Shown piece by piece: positions 31,620-42,695 of a stretch of DNA of 64,000 nt. Source of the stretch: Flammula alnicola (lineage: Eukaryota > Basidiomycota > Agaricomycetes > Agaricales > Strophariaceae). The position numbers and the translations under genes were made by a program. Each line of letters opens with the position of its first letter. The stretch's first letter is position 1. Location: NCBI GenBank assembly GCA_015499995.1, contig JADNRV010000166.1:47154-111153 (forward strand), read 5' to 3'. The notes beneath the pieces are model-generated. The model was not told the DNA's origin and did no database searches. It was given only the letters and a program-made list of their open reading frames with translations.

Positions 31620-31970
31620 AATAATTGTCTCTTAAGAATCCGGCGGCCAGTCTCTTACCTACTAATGATACTCTACCGAATCATTCGCAGGATACGTCGA
31701 CCCCACTAAGATCGAGCTCAATCTCTCCAATGGACCTGTTATTGGTGTCCTCGATATACCGCTCTCCCCGGGAGCACAGTTTCTCGGAGTGTCTGAACTC
31801 AGAACTGAGTATGGTGCGTGCGTGGTTTATTCTACCTTGGTATCTTATTTGAGTTTGGGGAGCCGATTCGATTGTAGTTCAGTCAGCGAGACTCGACGAC
31901 GTAAATGTTACATTGCTGGTGGGAGGGAATGATGAGTAATTCTATATTCTTTGTCTAGTCTTGATCATGG
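31620..31970. repeat. Repeat-unit end, second copy of the 26290-26640 block
   Basis: CTCTTACCTACTAATGATACTC, the gene fragment, then TTCAGTCAGCGAGACTCGACGACGT and GGTGGGAGG follow the same order as at 26310-26600, at roughly 85% identity by eye. Confidence 0.8.
31691..31809 (+). pseudogene. 3' fragment of an MPSADGF-family gene
   Basis: It encodes VDPTKIELNLSNGPVIGVLD and IPLSPGA, then shifts frame at the point where intact members have TVSGSG. It matches the last 45 residues of the family. No 5' part is nearby. Confidence 0.75.
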
Positions 31971-32048
31971 CCAACCAGAATGCCCAAAACCGCTTTTCAA
32001 ACTCAAGGCACGAACGAACACATCCGATCAATGATGAAAGGCGATGAC

Positions 32049-32719
32049 GCATGTTGTTTATTTATTTTTTTTTTTTTTTTTTGTTTGGTGGAGCGTTGGG
32101 AATCTTAAAGATATCCCAGCCTGTCAGCATACGACAAATCGACGCTTCAAGGCCCGCTAGTGTTTTCGGGGGTTTTAAACCCCGTGTACCGGATCACATA
32201 ATCACCCCGAGGAAATGCATTTACGCACGTAGTGTGGGACTCGTTCGTGGCCGTCTTCCTTCCTCCTACTTACCTTATCTTCATCTATCTCTCCCCCTTC
32301 CATCATTCTCTTGCGGCCTAATACCCACTAAAACCCCGGTCTCCCTGGTCCAATCCTGAGGGAGATTGTCTTCATTTAGAAGAGTACCTGTCCAAGTATC
32401 CAGCACTAAACCTTTGGCAAGTGCTTTCTTCTCGTATTTTGAGTCCGTCATCCTGCAGTCCATTTCCAGTCGCAGGTTGATGGCTTTTATCCATCTCTTA
32501 TTAACCTCTGCCTTCGTAGTAGGCTCATTTTCATTCTGGATCACCCTCTCGCATCTCATTTTCCATATTAGATGCGCGGATTCAGACATCATTATTCGCT
32601 GGAATCTCATCGCTCCTTGTTGGATATGTCCTTCTGGTGTTCGGAAAGTTGCGTTGGAGCTAGCTAGGATTGTTCCAAGGGATATTTCTGGCCACGGTGC
32701 GTCCGCATGTTGTTTATTT
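32049..32719 (-). mobile_element. 5'-truncated LINE (Tad1-like) insertion with poly-A and 15-bp target duplication
   Basis: The element body is 32064-32704 on the minus strand. GCATGTTGTTTATTT occurs at 32049-32063 and again at 32705-32719, a 15-bp target-site duplication. A run of 18 T at 32065-32082 is the poly-A tail seen from the plus strand. The minus strand encodes the C-terminal end of a LINE ORF2: SLGTILASSNATF, SAHLIWKMRCERVI, EVNKRWIKAINLRL and LPQDWTRETGVLVGI, ending near 32281, followed by a 3'UTR. Reverse transcriptase and endonuclease domains are lost by 5' truncation. The insertion splits one of the degenerate dispersed repeats, so the LINE is younger than that repeat. Confidence 0.85.
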
Positions 32720-34175
32720 GAGAGATCGACGACAAATATTGAAAGAATGTCCTTTTTTCGCCGCCCACATCGTTCTTGCCTTCTCTCATCATCATTCTCC
32801 TTCTCGCCACCCGTTTCGTCCTTCCTACGACGTGCTTGAAGCTATCAAGCTATTCTGCTGACTATAGACTTCAGACTGTAATGTTGATGGCACTCTGAAA
32901 ACGCCTTTCGCTGGAGCCTGACACTGTCACTTTTCGTTGCGGTACATCTCGCGTCCTCATCGCATTTTTTCTCATTCAATCATTATATTCTCTTGGGTCT
33001 GCTTATTTGAGCCATGGCGAGCTCAACGCCTCCTTGTCTTCCCTGCCGCCGTTTTGTAAAATTTGGACATGTCTCAGTTTCCTGGCGGGCTGCGAGACGA
33101 AGGGTGCACCCATAAACCCATTGACATCGCTGTTATGTTGACGCCCTCCCTATCCACTGGAAACTTATAGATCTGGGTTATATTCGTGCGTTTCTTGTAT
33201 GGCTGTTCGCCGTCGTTTCTTTTCTCCATCGTCTCCGCTTTGGCTCCCCGACATCAGCTGTGTCGTTCATGCTCTCCAGACGCGATTGAACCCATGCACG
33301 ATATTTGCGTCATGGTCGCCTCGTCTGTCAACTGGTAAAATGCTGGCTGATGCCTACGGACCAATGTAGAGGAGCCAAACTGAGCCCTCTCTTTCACTTT
33401 CTATTGGTTCCGCTAACGTGGCTATGTCGCTGGCGGGATCTCTTGTGCCTCGATTTGCGTTCCCGTCGTCGTGATTCGCGAGAATTGGCCAAAGACGCGC
33501 TTGTAGTATCGGTGGCAAAATTCTCATTCTCCAGCGCTCCACTGCGATATCGTTCATTTGAACTTGCGGTGTTCAGTGGCAGTTACGCGAGTACGAACCG
33601 CTGTCTGGCTATTTGTCGTCCTACAGGCTACTCTTGCCGCTCCTTTCCGAGTTTGGCATAGGCTGAGATGCCTGTTTCTTTCTTTCTGACCGCTGTCCCA
33701 GTGGCGATGCGACTCGGGCGTGAAAGATTGGAGGTATGGAAAACAGGATTCGTAGGGGTGGCTTTTGCGCGTCTTTCCTTGATATTCTTCTGCATTAAAG
33801 GCTGTTTTTTCGTGTTCTTAATCACGGCATCGCATTGTCGCTGTCATTCCCATTCCTCTCCTACTTTGTCTTCACCATGCATCCAGCTTGTCAGCCGTGT
33901 CGTTCGTACTGTCGAGATGCGATGGAAGGCCTGCACAATATCATCGCCGCAGTTTGCGTCAATGATTGCTTCGTCGTTTTGATGCCAGCTACATGAATGA
34001 TCGGTCTGAGCACCTTTACCCCGCCAGAGAAAGCGTGATTTACCCAGATAACTTCATTCACACAAAATAGATATGTGTATTCAATTTGCACACATTAAAA
34101 GTCCTCCACAAACGGACGTTCCTCCACACATCAATGAAAAATTTCCCCGTCAAATTCGTCCACGCCTTTGGTCCC
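32720..34175. repeat. Degenerate dispersed repeat, unit interrupted by the LINE
   Basis: The sequence resumes GAGAGATCGACGACAAATATT after the LINE and continues with the family landmarks. 33600-33990 matches 27740-28130 in order, including GAAAGATTGGAGGTAT, GTGTTCTTAATCA and CATCCAGCTTGTCAGCCGTG. No intact gene. Confidence 0.6.
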
Positions 34176-36684
34176 TCAAATAATATCTTTTCCTGCGAAT
34201 TCCACCGAAATGTTACCCAGCAATTGCATAGGTTGGAGTCGGAAGGTATCGAAGGTGATTTCAATTGCAGGAGCTGGGTCCACGAACGTGAGTAGCGGTG
34301 GATTTGTCACTGAAGATGAGTATTCGTTCCAGGTAATGCCGGAAAGCAAGCTATTGGGGCTGGAGGGTTTTGTCGGATTCAAAGTGTTAGCAAAGTTCAC
34401 TGGATTTGCCACGTTAGCTTTTAAATATAAAAATTCAGATGTTAACATACCAAGAGCGTCAGTCCCAATGAAATCAGGATTGGTACCCGTTCCAAAAAAC
34501 TCTGGAACGTCAGAACCGTGATTAGAACCGGTAGTAGGTGTATCCTTTCCGCGCTGAAATACTAATGACCGCGTCAATAATGCAATCACCAATGGCAACT
34601 CAGACATACGGAACGCAAATGTAGGTTGGGTCTTGGAGGCTGCATGAAGGAAGAAGCGACGTGGAGACTGGAAGCCTAGATCTCCGAGGAAGGCAGCAAT
34701 GCGCTTGAACTCTGGACTGGAAGATGATTTCAATTCGGATTCGAGGATATAAGAAAAACACAACTGACGTGACAGCGTTCGCGGTACCAGTGCCGAAGGG
34801 TGATCCCTGTTTTTGAAACGTTGGCTTTAGTTTTTGTGCGTGGCTTTATTTAAAGCGTACCTGTGTGGGATCCGATGGATATGCTTCGGCGATGGCGTTT
34901 AGTTCTGCCTGCGGCAAGTTTCCCTTGAAAAAGCTAGTAAAACAAAGTAAGTATATTGTACAATAAGCGAAGACGAAGTGAACTAACTTGTTTTGCACGT
35001 AGGACAAGAATTCAGTATCGGTTCTAAACAGGCTGTGTAAACAGCATAGTAAGTATCTTCCAGGTATAACACATACGTGACGTTCAAGGACGAGAGCGCG
35101 AATACTCTGTGAAAATGACGCTAAGAAATGGATTGCATAGTATTGAATTCCTCATTTACTCACGTTCCTTCGTCGTCGCAATCCCCGGTCACCAAAGGCA
35201 CCTAGGTAGTTGGAAATGGTTCAGACATGCTTACTTTTGAATAAGTTGAATACGTACTCTGGCATATAACCCTTGCTGAATCGATATCTGAGGATCACGT
35301 ATGAGGAATTCACCATCAATCGAAGGCTGATACGCAAGTTGAATACTCGTTTCGGTGAGGAATCCGGGCGATCCGTTAATGGCAGCGCCAAGTTGAGCAA
35401 ATGGAACTGCCCTCAGGCATTGGATTGGGTTCGCTGATCCTGTGCATCCCGTGTTGGTCACCAGTTCATCAAAGAAACGTTGCTGGAGGGTGATGTCTGG
35501 AATAGCTTGAGGGGAGCCAGATTCCTAAAAACGACATATGTCGTCAGAGAAGATGTACCGTGCGACGGCGGTGGTATCATTACCATGAAAGCTCCTCGGA
35601 AAAGTCCTGTGGGTTGCCATTATTTGCCACGAGGTGCATGCCCACAGAAATAGCTCCTGCACTCTCACCCCAGCTGAAGTTGGGCGTCAATTTCGTCTCA
35701 TACACAATCAAAATGGCAGGAAAGTCTCACATCGTCACCTTGGTGGGATCACCGCCAAAAGCCTCGATGTGTTGTTGAACCCATTGCATCGCAAAGCGTT
35801 CTAGAAACTTCGTTGAAGAATGTGCACTAGACGGCGTTTAATACTTACGATCTCTTAATCCATTGTTTCCGAGACCGGCATTTTTTATCTGTTGCCCTCC
35901 AATAAACCCCATCGCTGGAGAGACTGAGATTCTAAATGAAGAGGTTTCGAGTGAACTTACCGTTGACACGATAATTAGGCGAAACGAAGACAACGGGTTC
36001 GTCCAATGTAATGGACCGCTCGACAACAGTGTCACCAGGATTGCCAGTTGAACTTCCAACTTCGAAACCACCTATTACCAGAACTCAGAGAAGAGGATGG
36101 GCTATGTCACTACGTGGTTTGCATACCTCCAAAAATCCACTTCCGATGGGATTAACGTTCATTGAAAACCTTGCGAAAGAAAATGGTGTGACTTACAAAG
36201 AGGACAGGCAATTTCTTTCCAGCAGGAATGTTCGCCGGTTTGACGACGTTGATAAAAAGGCCTATCAATAACACTGTTAGAGACCTGGAAAATATAAAAT
36301 CCCCCCCTTACAATCTTCCGAACCAACTATGGCAGCACTTGCATTTCCGGTAAGGTCCATTTGGAAACATTCTGCGCCAAACTGTGTTGCTTGCCGAACG
36401 CCCTCGAACGGTATCGGAGCTTGAGGATTTGCAAACCTAAGGTTTCTGACCCTGTATACACTCGAATAAGAAAAATTTCCGATATAAAATGCTGAGAAAT
36501 TGGCCTAGGAAACAGCTTACGGAGGTGCGGCGAAAGGCATGCCCAAGAACTCAACTACTTTTCCGGTTGCATTTCCCTGAAAGGAACCATAATTGAGAGT
36601 CACAATGGGTCCGTTGTTGGCTGCAGCTGTCGCTAGTAATGCAAGCAAGATCGAAGGAAAAATAGCAGAAAGAAGGGGACACAT
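34176..36684 (-). CDS. Secreted type-B carboxylesterase/lipase family protein
   Basis: Reading leftwards from ATG 36684, a signal peptide (MCPLLSAIFPSILLALLATA) is followed by GPIVTLNYGSFQG and FLGMPFAAPP, the start of the carboxylesterase type-B fold. Further exons carry LRFANPQAPIPFEGVRQATQ, GKKLPVLF, ERSITLDEPVVFVSPNYRVN and GLGNNGLRD, then WGESAGAISVG (nucleophile Ser in GESAG). They also carry QLAYQPSIDGEFL, VPLVTGDCDDEGT (acid region) and SNHGSDVPEFFG (catalytic His). The frame ends at 34176. More than ten introns of 45-70 nt interrupt it. The full catalytic set appears intact. Members hydrolyse esters outside the cell, including lipids or plant esters; the substrate cannot be told. Confidence 0.85.
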
Positions 36685-38212
36685 CTTTGACTTGTCTACG
36701 ACTTGAGGGTATGCAGGGCTTAAATATCGAGGTTAAGCAAGAGTGACGAAAATATCCAGCGTGTAAGCTTAATTATAGCAAAAAGTCAAGCGCGGCCGAT
36801 GGAAACGTGGGCTACGTGAAAGTGGTGAAAAATACTTTCCCACCCAGTGCGATTTTCTCTTCTACTATTTCTACGTAAATTTATAGAGGAGGATCTATCG
36901 ATCAATAGTCGTTCGCCTGTTCTAACATTGCACCCGACTGAGTGGGTCTTCCCACCATACATTTTCAGATCTGGGAGTGCGTTTATCCGACAATCCTCAG
37001 CAAGGGATTTGTGGAGGCTTTAGGCTTGCACCATGTAACTTGGCTCCCAGACTTTTCCCGACGTTCGACTTGGTCTCGTCTATAGTTATAAATACCGATT
37101 TGTGCAATGTGAATGCACATGCGCTGCCACATTAGGTATTCCTCTCGGAGCCGGGAGTTCCGACGGCTTTGATATTTTCACCTTTGCACTCTCACCTGTG
37201 CCAAGCTCTGCCATCGAGCCATGCCTCAGATTTGGCGACAGTGAGGCAACCTGAAGGGGCAGAGAACCGAATGTACTGCTACATGAAGATTACTGTGAAG
37301 GTGAAGATCTCCAGTGGGTGCATTACGCCTTAGCTTTTTTCTCTGTTTTCTCTCTCTTCCTTCCTGGTTCAACTGGTTCTTTTCCTTGTTTCCAAGAGAT
37401 GCTGAAGTGATTCGGTGATACCGAAGAATTCCGCCAATCTAATCCGGGTGGCGGGCACATTCGAGAAGATACAACTGTACTCGTGCCCAGAGTTCAGTTG
37501 AAGGGTTTCTCATTTTCACTTCCCATCACTCCAACTCATATTCCTCGGGACTCGCGAGTGGTGGGCAGTTATATACATTACCTACTCTAATGACTTCCGC
37601 GGGCTCAATGTCTCAGTTGATTCACATTCCCCCCTTTCTTCAGTCAGTATAAACTTTTGGTTCCCTCCCGACGTCTTTGTTTAGGAAGAGGCATCATTAA
37701 TCATTCCTCTCGTCCCGTCGATCCCAGAGCGCAGACGAGCATGGAATATTGCTTGTTCTGTAGTAGCTGGACAGCAAATATACTCATTGGATTGGTCGCA
37801 TTATATACTGGGAATAATTAAGTGACCCAGCGCGAGAGCGGGGTACCCGGACTTATGTAGCGATGAATTTAATCGAAAATAAGTGTTTCAGTTCGTCTGT
37901 GGCATTATTGGACCCTAATTGGAATAGACAAATGTTCAACGTGCACTTCTGAGTGTTCGCTCCGGCCTGGTGGATGTCCTGCCATAAATCCCATTAGATC
38001 GCTATGGTTTGATGCAGGGAAAACGATTCGCTCAACATTCCGTGCATCGTGCCAGTGGAAGGCGCTGGCAATGGCCATTATGACTTACTCTTGGCAGTGC
38101 AATGCGACTTTACTGCAAGTCAAAATGGATATTCTGTTTGCACTCTACAGGTGAACGTGAGCGTATCAGCTGGCCTTTGGAATGCTACTCACTCTAGCAT
38201 CGATAGGATACA
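36685..38212. other. Gene-less stretch
   Basis: It presumably holds the esterase promoter at its left end, reading leftwards. No other gene is recognised. Confidence 0.45.
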
Positions 38213-39667
38213 ATGACGCATGCTGTTTGGCTTAGAAAGCTGATGCCAAATAAGAGTGCACGGACCGTCTTTTTTTTTCTTATTGCCCATTGAACCTCCT
38301 CTTTCTTGCTCTCGCCGGGTTTGTTTCACCTGTTCTTGACGCTATCAAACTTCTTTGTTCACTGTAAAACTTCAGTTATGAAGACCTTTGCTGGCGGTGT
38401 TCAATTCACGACGGTGCGTCGTATATCCTCCTGGCATCTTCTCTCGTCTGCTCGCAGACCTACCCTTGGATTTCCGATATTTCAAGCGTCTCTGTCGGTG
38501 TCATTATTCATAGAAAATTCTGCACATCACGCTTTTTTCACATTTCTGCCATGTTTCCATTTTCCTCTCGCGGTGCGCGCGGCCACCACCTTATGTTTCT
38601 TTCCGCCATAATTCCTGTTCATCTTTTTTGCTGCATATCCCTCATCGTCTCTGCCAAGTGTTTCGCGCCCATACACCGCCGCCTGTCCATTTATCCTCTA
38701 GCAGGCACCTAATTCTGGTTCTCTCCGAGCATGGCGAAGTGCCTGTTATCAAAGGGCTCTGAACGTTGTTCAAGCGGCGCTGTGGAGGGCATGAAAGCCT
38801 AGAGTGTATAACACAGGACAATCCTCAGATATCGTCAGACGCTGTTGACATGTTGGTGTGTCACCCATTCTCTCATCTCGACCTTGTCAAATGTTTTTCT
38901 TGGCTTTACAAGCACATCGTCCTCGCTGATTCTTTATTACGTGTTGTCCTACACTCCATCTTTTCTCATTCCGTCTCGTCTGCTCTGCCGCTGATTCCGG
39001 CGATGTCACCCTGTGTTGTACGAGCCGTTCGAGGAGCAATATATATTGCCTTAAATTCTTTTTTTCACATTCTCAAACATCAACTTCATCGATCGCGGAG
39101 CGACTTTGCCCACATGTACCGCACGAACATCTGTAATCCTTTTCTGTGGTTCCACCTTACCCCGAGCTTCGGCATCCCAGACACAACATTTTCGCCTGCC
39201 ACCACCTTGATACCTGTAGGTTAGAGATGACGCAAACTGTTGGACATGTACATTGGGGGATGGGCTTATGCGTTTTTAACGTGGGAGGACTGGTGCTCGG
39301 GTTTAACGTTGGAAGGCGTGGTTGGATGCTGCCCTGAATCTGGTCTATGTCTCTTCGATATAGTTCAGGCAGTCGACTTGGTTGCTCGTGCTGGCCAGCG
39401 ACATGACTGACGTGCTCCCCGTTGGTTGATTTGGGTTAGCAGAGCGTTCGTGTGAATGCCTACGTGTTTCCGGGGAGGTCTGTTTTTCGCCTCCGTTGTC
39501 GGCCTTTTGTACCGTCGGCCTCAGAGGTATTTTTACCCGGCCAGGCGTCAGAAATATTCGCACAACGGTCGCGGACCAATGGTCGGGTAACATTCTTCTC
39601 CCCAATACCATGTACTTTAGTTGCTGGAAGTACCTACCTGTGTCTGGGAGCGGCGTCTGGACTCAAG
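38213..39667. repeat. Degenerate dispersed repeat, unit 3
   Basis: It begins CAATGACGCATGCTGTTTGG with GTGCACGGACCGTC. It includes CTTTGCTGGCGGTGTTC and the CTCGTCTGCTCGCAGACCT block that recurs near 47110. It ends with a 28-nt match to the 3' end of the MPSADGF genes (39640-39667). At about 1.45 kb it is the best-delimited unit. Confidence 0.6.
39640..39667 (+). pseudogene. Short 3' scrap of an MPSADGF-family gene
   Basis: GTGTCTGGGAGCGGCGTCTG followed by GACTCAAG encodes VSGSGVWTQ, the conserved C-terminal motif. Nothing upstream in the frame belongs to the family. Confidence 0.65.
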
Positions 39668-39817
39668 GCTTCTCGTTACTTTAACAGATATTGGAGCTCA
39701 ACATTCAGAAAAATATTTCCCTTAATTCGACAGATGCAATCCGTCATACTAAAATTTCAAGTCCGCGACTACTACTACTACTAAAGAACCGCCTGCGTCC
39801 ACCTCGTCGGCACTTTG

Positions 39818-40309
39818 TTAAGCAGAAACTGTGGCCGAAACTGTCGCGGTTGGCGCGGTCGTGGAAGATAGAGCACTGATGGTTGCGCTCTCCCTGGCGA
39901 ACAAGGTTAGTCAGCTTATGCGTGTCAGGGTTTTCAACTTTACTTACGTCCAGACGACTGTAGTCGTACGGTCGACGATGAATGGCGACTGGTCGATAGT
40001 GGTGTGAAAAACCCTCTCTGCCGTGAAAACAGAAGGACGGCCAGCACTGGGTGACACAGATGCACTGACGGCACTGCTTGACACAGAAGCACTGGCAGCA
40101 CTGCTTGATACAGCAGCACTGGTAGTATTGCTTGACACAGAAGCACTGACGGCGGTGCTTGACCCAGAAGCGCTGGAAGCCCTGCGTTCCAACTTCAACT
40201 ACAAGTGAACGATTTAGTATTTTGAAGGTCGCTCTCGAAGTACTGTTTTACTTACCGCCATGACAGCGAGGACTTGGCCGACTACGAAGAGAATGGATTT
40301 GAACTGCAT
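39818..40309 (-). CDS. Secreted serine/alanine-rich repeat protein
   Basis: Three exons read leftwards: 40309-40256, 40198-39948, 39893-39818. They sum to 381 nt, or 126 aa, in frame. Exon 1 is a signal peptide (MQFKSILFVVGQVLAVMA). Exon 2 starts LKLERRASSASGSS, with an RR that could be cut by Kex2. It continues with nine-residue repeats of the type VSSSAVSAS and then VFTAERVFHTTIDQSPF. Exon 3 encodes ESATISALSSTTAPTATVSA and a stop. The Ser/Thr/Ala content suggests a heavily O-glycosylated wall or matrix protein. No GPI signal is evident. GATATAAACC about 50-60 nt upstream is a plausible TATA box. Function unknown. Confidence 0.75.
40045..40165 (-). repeat. 27-bp coding minisatellite
   Basis: Four to five units of 27 bp (plus-strand form ACAGAAGCACTGGCAGCACT followed by GCTTGAC) encode the nine-residue Ser/Ala/Val repeat. 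27 bp keeps the frame, so copy number can vary without breaking the protein. Confidence 0.85.
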
Positions 40310-40369
40310 GTTTGTGGTTGGGGAAATCTAACTTAATGGTCCGAAGTTAGGGAGACGGTTTATATCAAG

Positions 40370-42614
40370 GTAGAACTCCACCGCAGCCCGCGCCTACTTG
40401 GTGAGTAACTATGGTTGACAAGACAATTTGTCTCCAGCTTATGCGCTCCGCGACGTCGGGGGAAATCAAGATGGAGCAATTATTGTCTATATTTCGGAAT
40501 TCTCCTCCATTCCGAGATTTCATCTGATTTTTGTACCTAGATCGCTCAAATGACTCTGGAGACAATATCACCGTGCAAGTCTCGCCCAGCCAAATCAGTC
40601 GCTTTTTCATTTTCCGTCTTAATGGAATTGGGCTTGACTCATCATCTGGTGCGTTTGGCCTCATTTCAATGACAAAGTTGTTTGGTTCGTCCAATTTTTC
40701 GTGCGTTCAACCGGTTCTCACCCATTTGAAATGCTGTTCTCCTGTTATATTGATTGGTCTGTCGATCTGTAAGTCCCTCGTGATATGTATTACTTAGAAT
40801 TATCTGATAAGTCTTCCACCCGCAGCACCACCCGCAGCAGACTAGCGGTCGTCATGGTCATGGCGGAGGATGCGTCCACGGTAACCCTCGCAGTAAGTCT
40901 GTGCTTCATCTTTTTTTACTCGTCTAACTTGATATTGGTTTTCAGCTGCTTAAGGTAACCTCTGCCCTTCTTACGATGCTTTGCCTCCCAAGTCATTCGA
41001 TTGAATGGACTAATCCTTTATAATCGCCGCGATCTTGCCACGGCCAATTCTTTTTTCCAGTTGGGGTGGAAATCGAAGATACTATTATTCTTTAACAGTA
41101 ATTGCAAGATGTGTATAACGCTCAGAATCGTTCTTTAGTTATAGTTCGGACCCGAGAGCTTGTTGGAATGGAAATATCTTATCATCCCCTCACGGAGGTG
41201 TTCCTTGGCCGGCGCCAATTGACGCGCGGCACGATCAGACGGATCGGTTGTACCAGTGGCCAGATCATTCAATGAAAAGTTGTCAGTATGCTTCTATGGC
41301 TGTGTAGGTCATGATTTCCCAAGACTGCGGCCGACGACTCGGTTTTGACTTTGTATTTCTAGCTAAAAACGGAGGTCGGGAGGGAATGTACATGCGCTTA
41401 CTGATGATCTTCTGTCAGATGGGAATTTGAGAACCTCACAGGCCTGTAAATCTCAAGGCCATACAGCACATTTCGTTAAATATTAGGGGGAAGAACATAT
41501 TGTCGAGGCAATAATTTATGGTGAATGATATCATCGAAAGTGATGGAGATAGTGCCTCCGAATTTTATATAAAGATCATAAAACTCCCCGGACCGGTACC
41601 GTATTCCCGAGGATCGGCAAGGCAGTACACACTGGCCAGCACAACGTGCGGACAACCGTAGGCGTTTCTTGGGCGTTTCCGGAGCAGCCGTGTAACCTCA
41701 TCACTAATACTGTAATTTGTGGCTTCGAAACTTTCTGACCGCAGTTATCTGATAATCGACGAGGCCAGCGGGGGCTGTTTGTTCCGACTCGCACTGCCGC
41801 GTTGCTCCAATGCAATGCGAAATGGGATTGCTTGTAGTATCACGAAACCTCAACGTCCGCCGCTCGATCTTGCAATGCCAATTTTCTCTAACCGTTCTTT
41901 GTATTCGGACCCGCGACTTGTCGGAGAAGGTCGCAACTAATTCAGAGACATTTGAAACCATAGACGGTCTAACGTAAAGGGTACGAAACTCTTCTGCTGT
42001 CAAGTAATCTATTGACAATGCAACGCTTGCAGAGTTTAAGGATCGTGAATTAGTCACTAGGATGTGAAGCTGCGGGCTTGTAATAGATTTACGACGCATT
42101 TGGGCATCCAACCGCGTCATTTGTTATCGATGGTGTCGCAATACCGCTTTCCATGTCGAATGAAATGAGGATTATTTGGATCGACACTCGTAATTTCATA
42201 CTGTGAAATGACTGTTTTTTTTTACACATACACCCGGAGGCTGAGTACATTCAAATCGATGTTACGAATAGGATGAAAACTCTGCAGCGTTGATCGCGTC
42301 TGAAACTCTTCAGTGGCAGCGCGTCGACGGACAACTATCTGATACGCAGGTGGCCGATGTAATAGCCGAAAGTCTGTTTGTACGCCCTCTGGGATCTTGT
42401 GCCTTTGCGCAGTTATGGTGAGTATGGAAACACCCAGACTCATTCTTGATGGGGAGATCTTATCCGTTTTTGTTAGTTTTGCATGGGACATTTACGAAGA
42501 GACCGTAGCAGACACTGCAAACGGCGCTACTCCACTGCTGGAATATTTTTATTTTTTGACAATAACTATGGCCACCGGAAATTAGAAGTATCTCCGAATA
42601 GGCTGAGTCGTGCC
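40370..42614. other. No confident gene; upstream region of the laccase
   Basis: Open frames at 40531-40797 and, on the minus strand, 41704-42120 show no recognised domain. A His/Gly-rich intron-flanked stretch at 40825-40890 was considered and rejected. The laccase promoter occupies the right end. Confidence 0.35.
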
Positions 42615-42623
42615 TATAAAAGC
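42615..42623 (+). promoter_or_regulatory. TATA box of the laccase gene
   Basis: CCTATAAAAGCTCTTGC lies about 80 nt before ATG 42696. Confidence 0.75.
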
Positions 42624-42695
42624 TCTTGCTTCGCTCTTACGTTTTTCAACTTCAAGCTCCAACACCAACCACAACGCCCTTAATTTCAGATAGCC

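Noticed and set aside
40825..40940. Intron-flanked His/Gly-rich exon (HHPQQTSGRHGHGG)
   Set aside because: No upstream exon keeps a frame with it and no start codon or promoter is evident.
41704..42120. 138-codon minus-strand frame upstream of the laccase
   Set aside because: No domain, promoter or splice signals; composition like random sequence.
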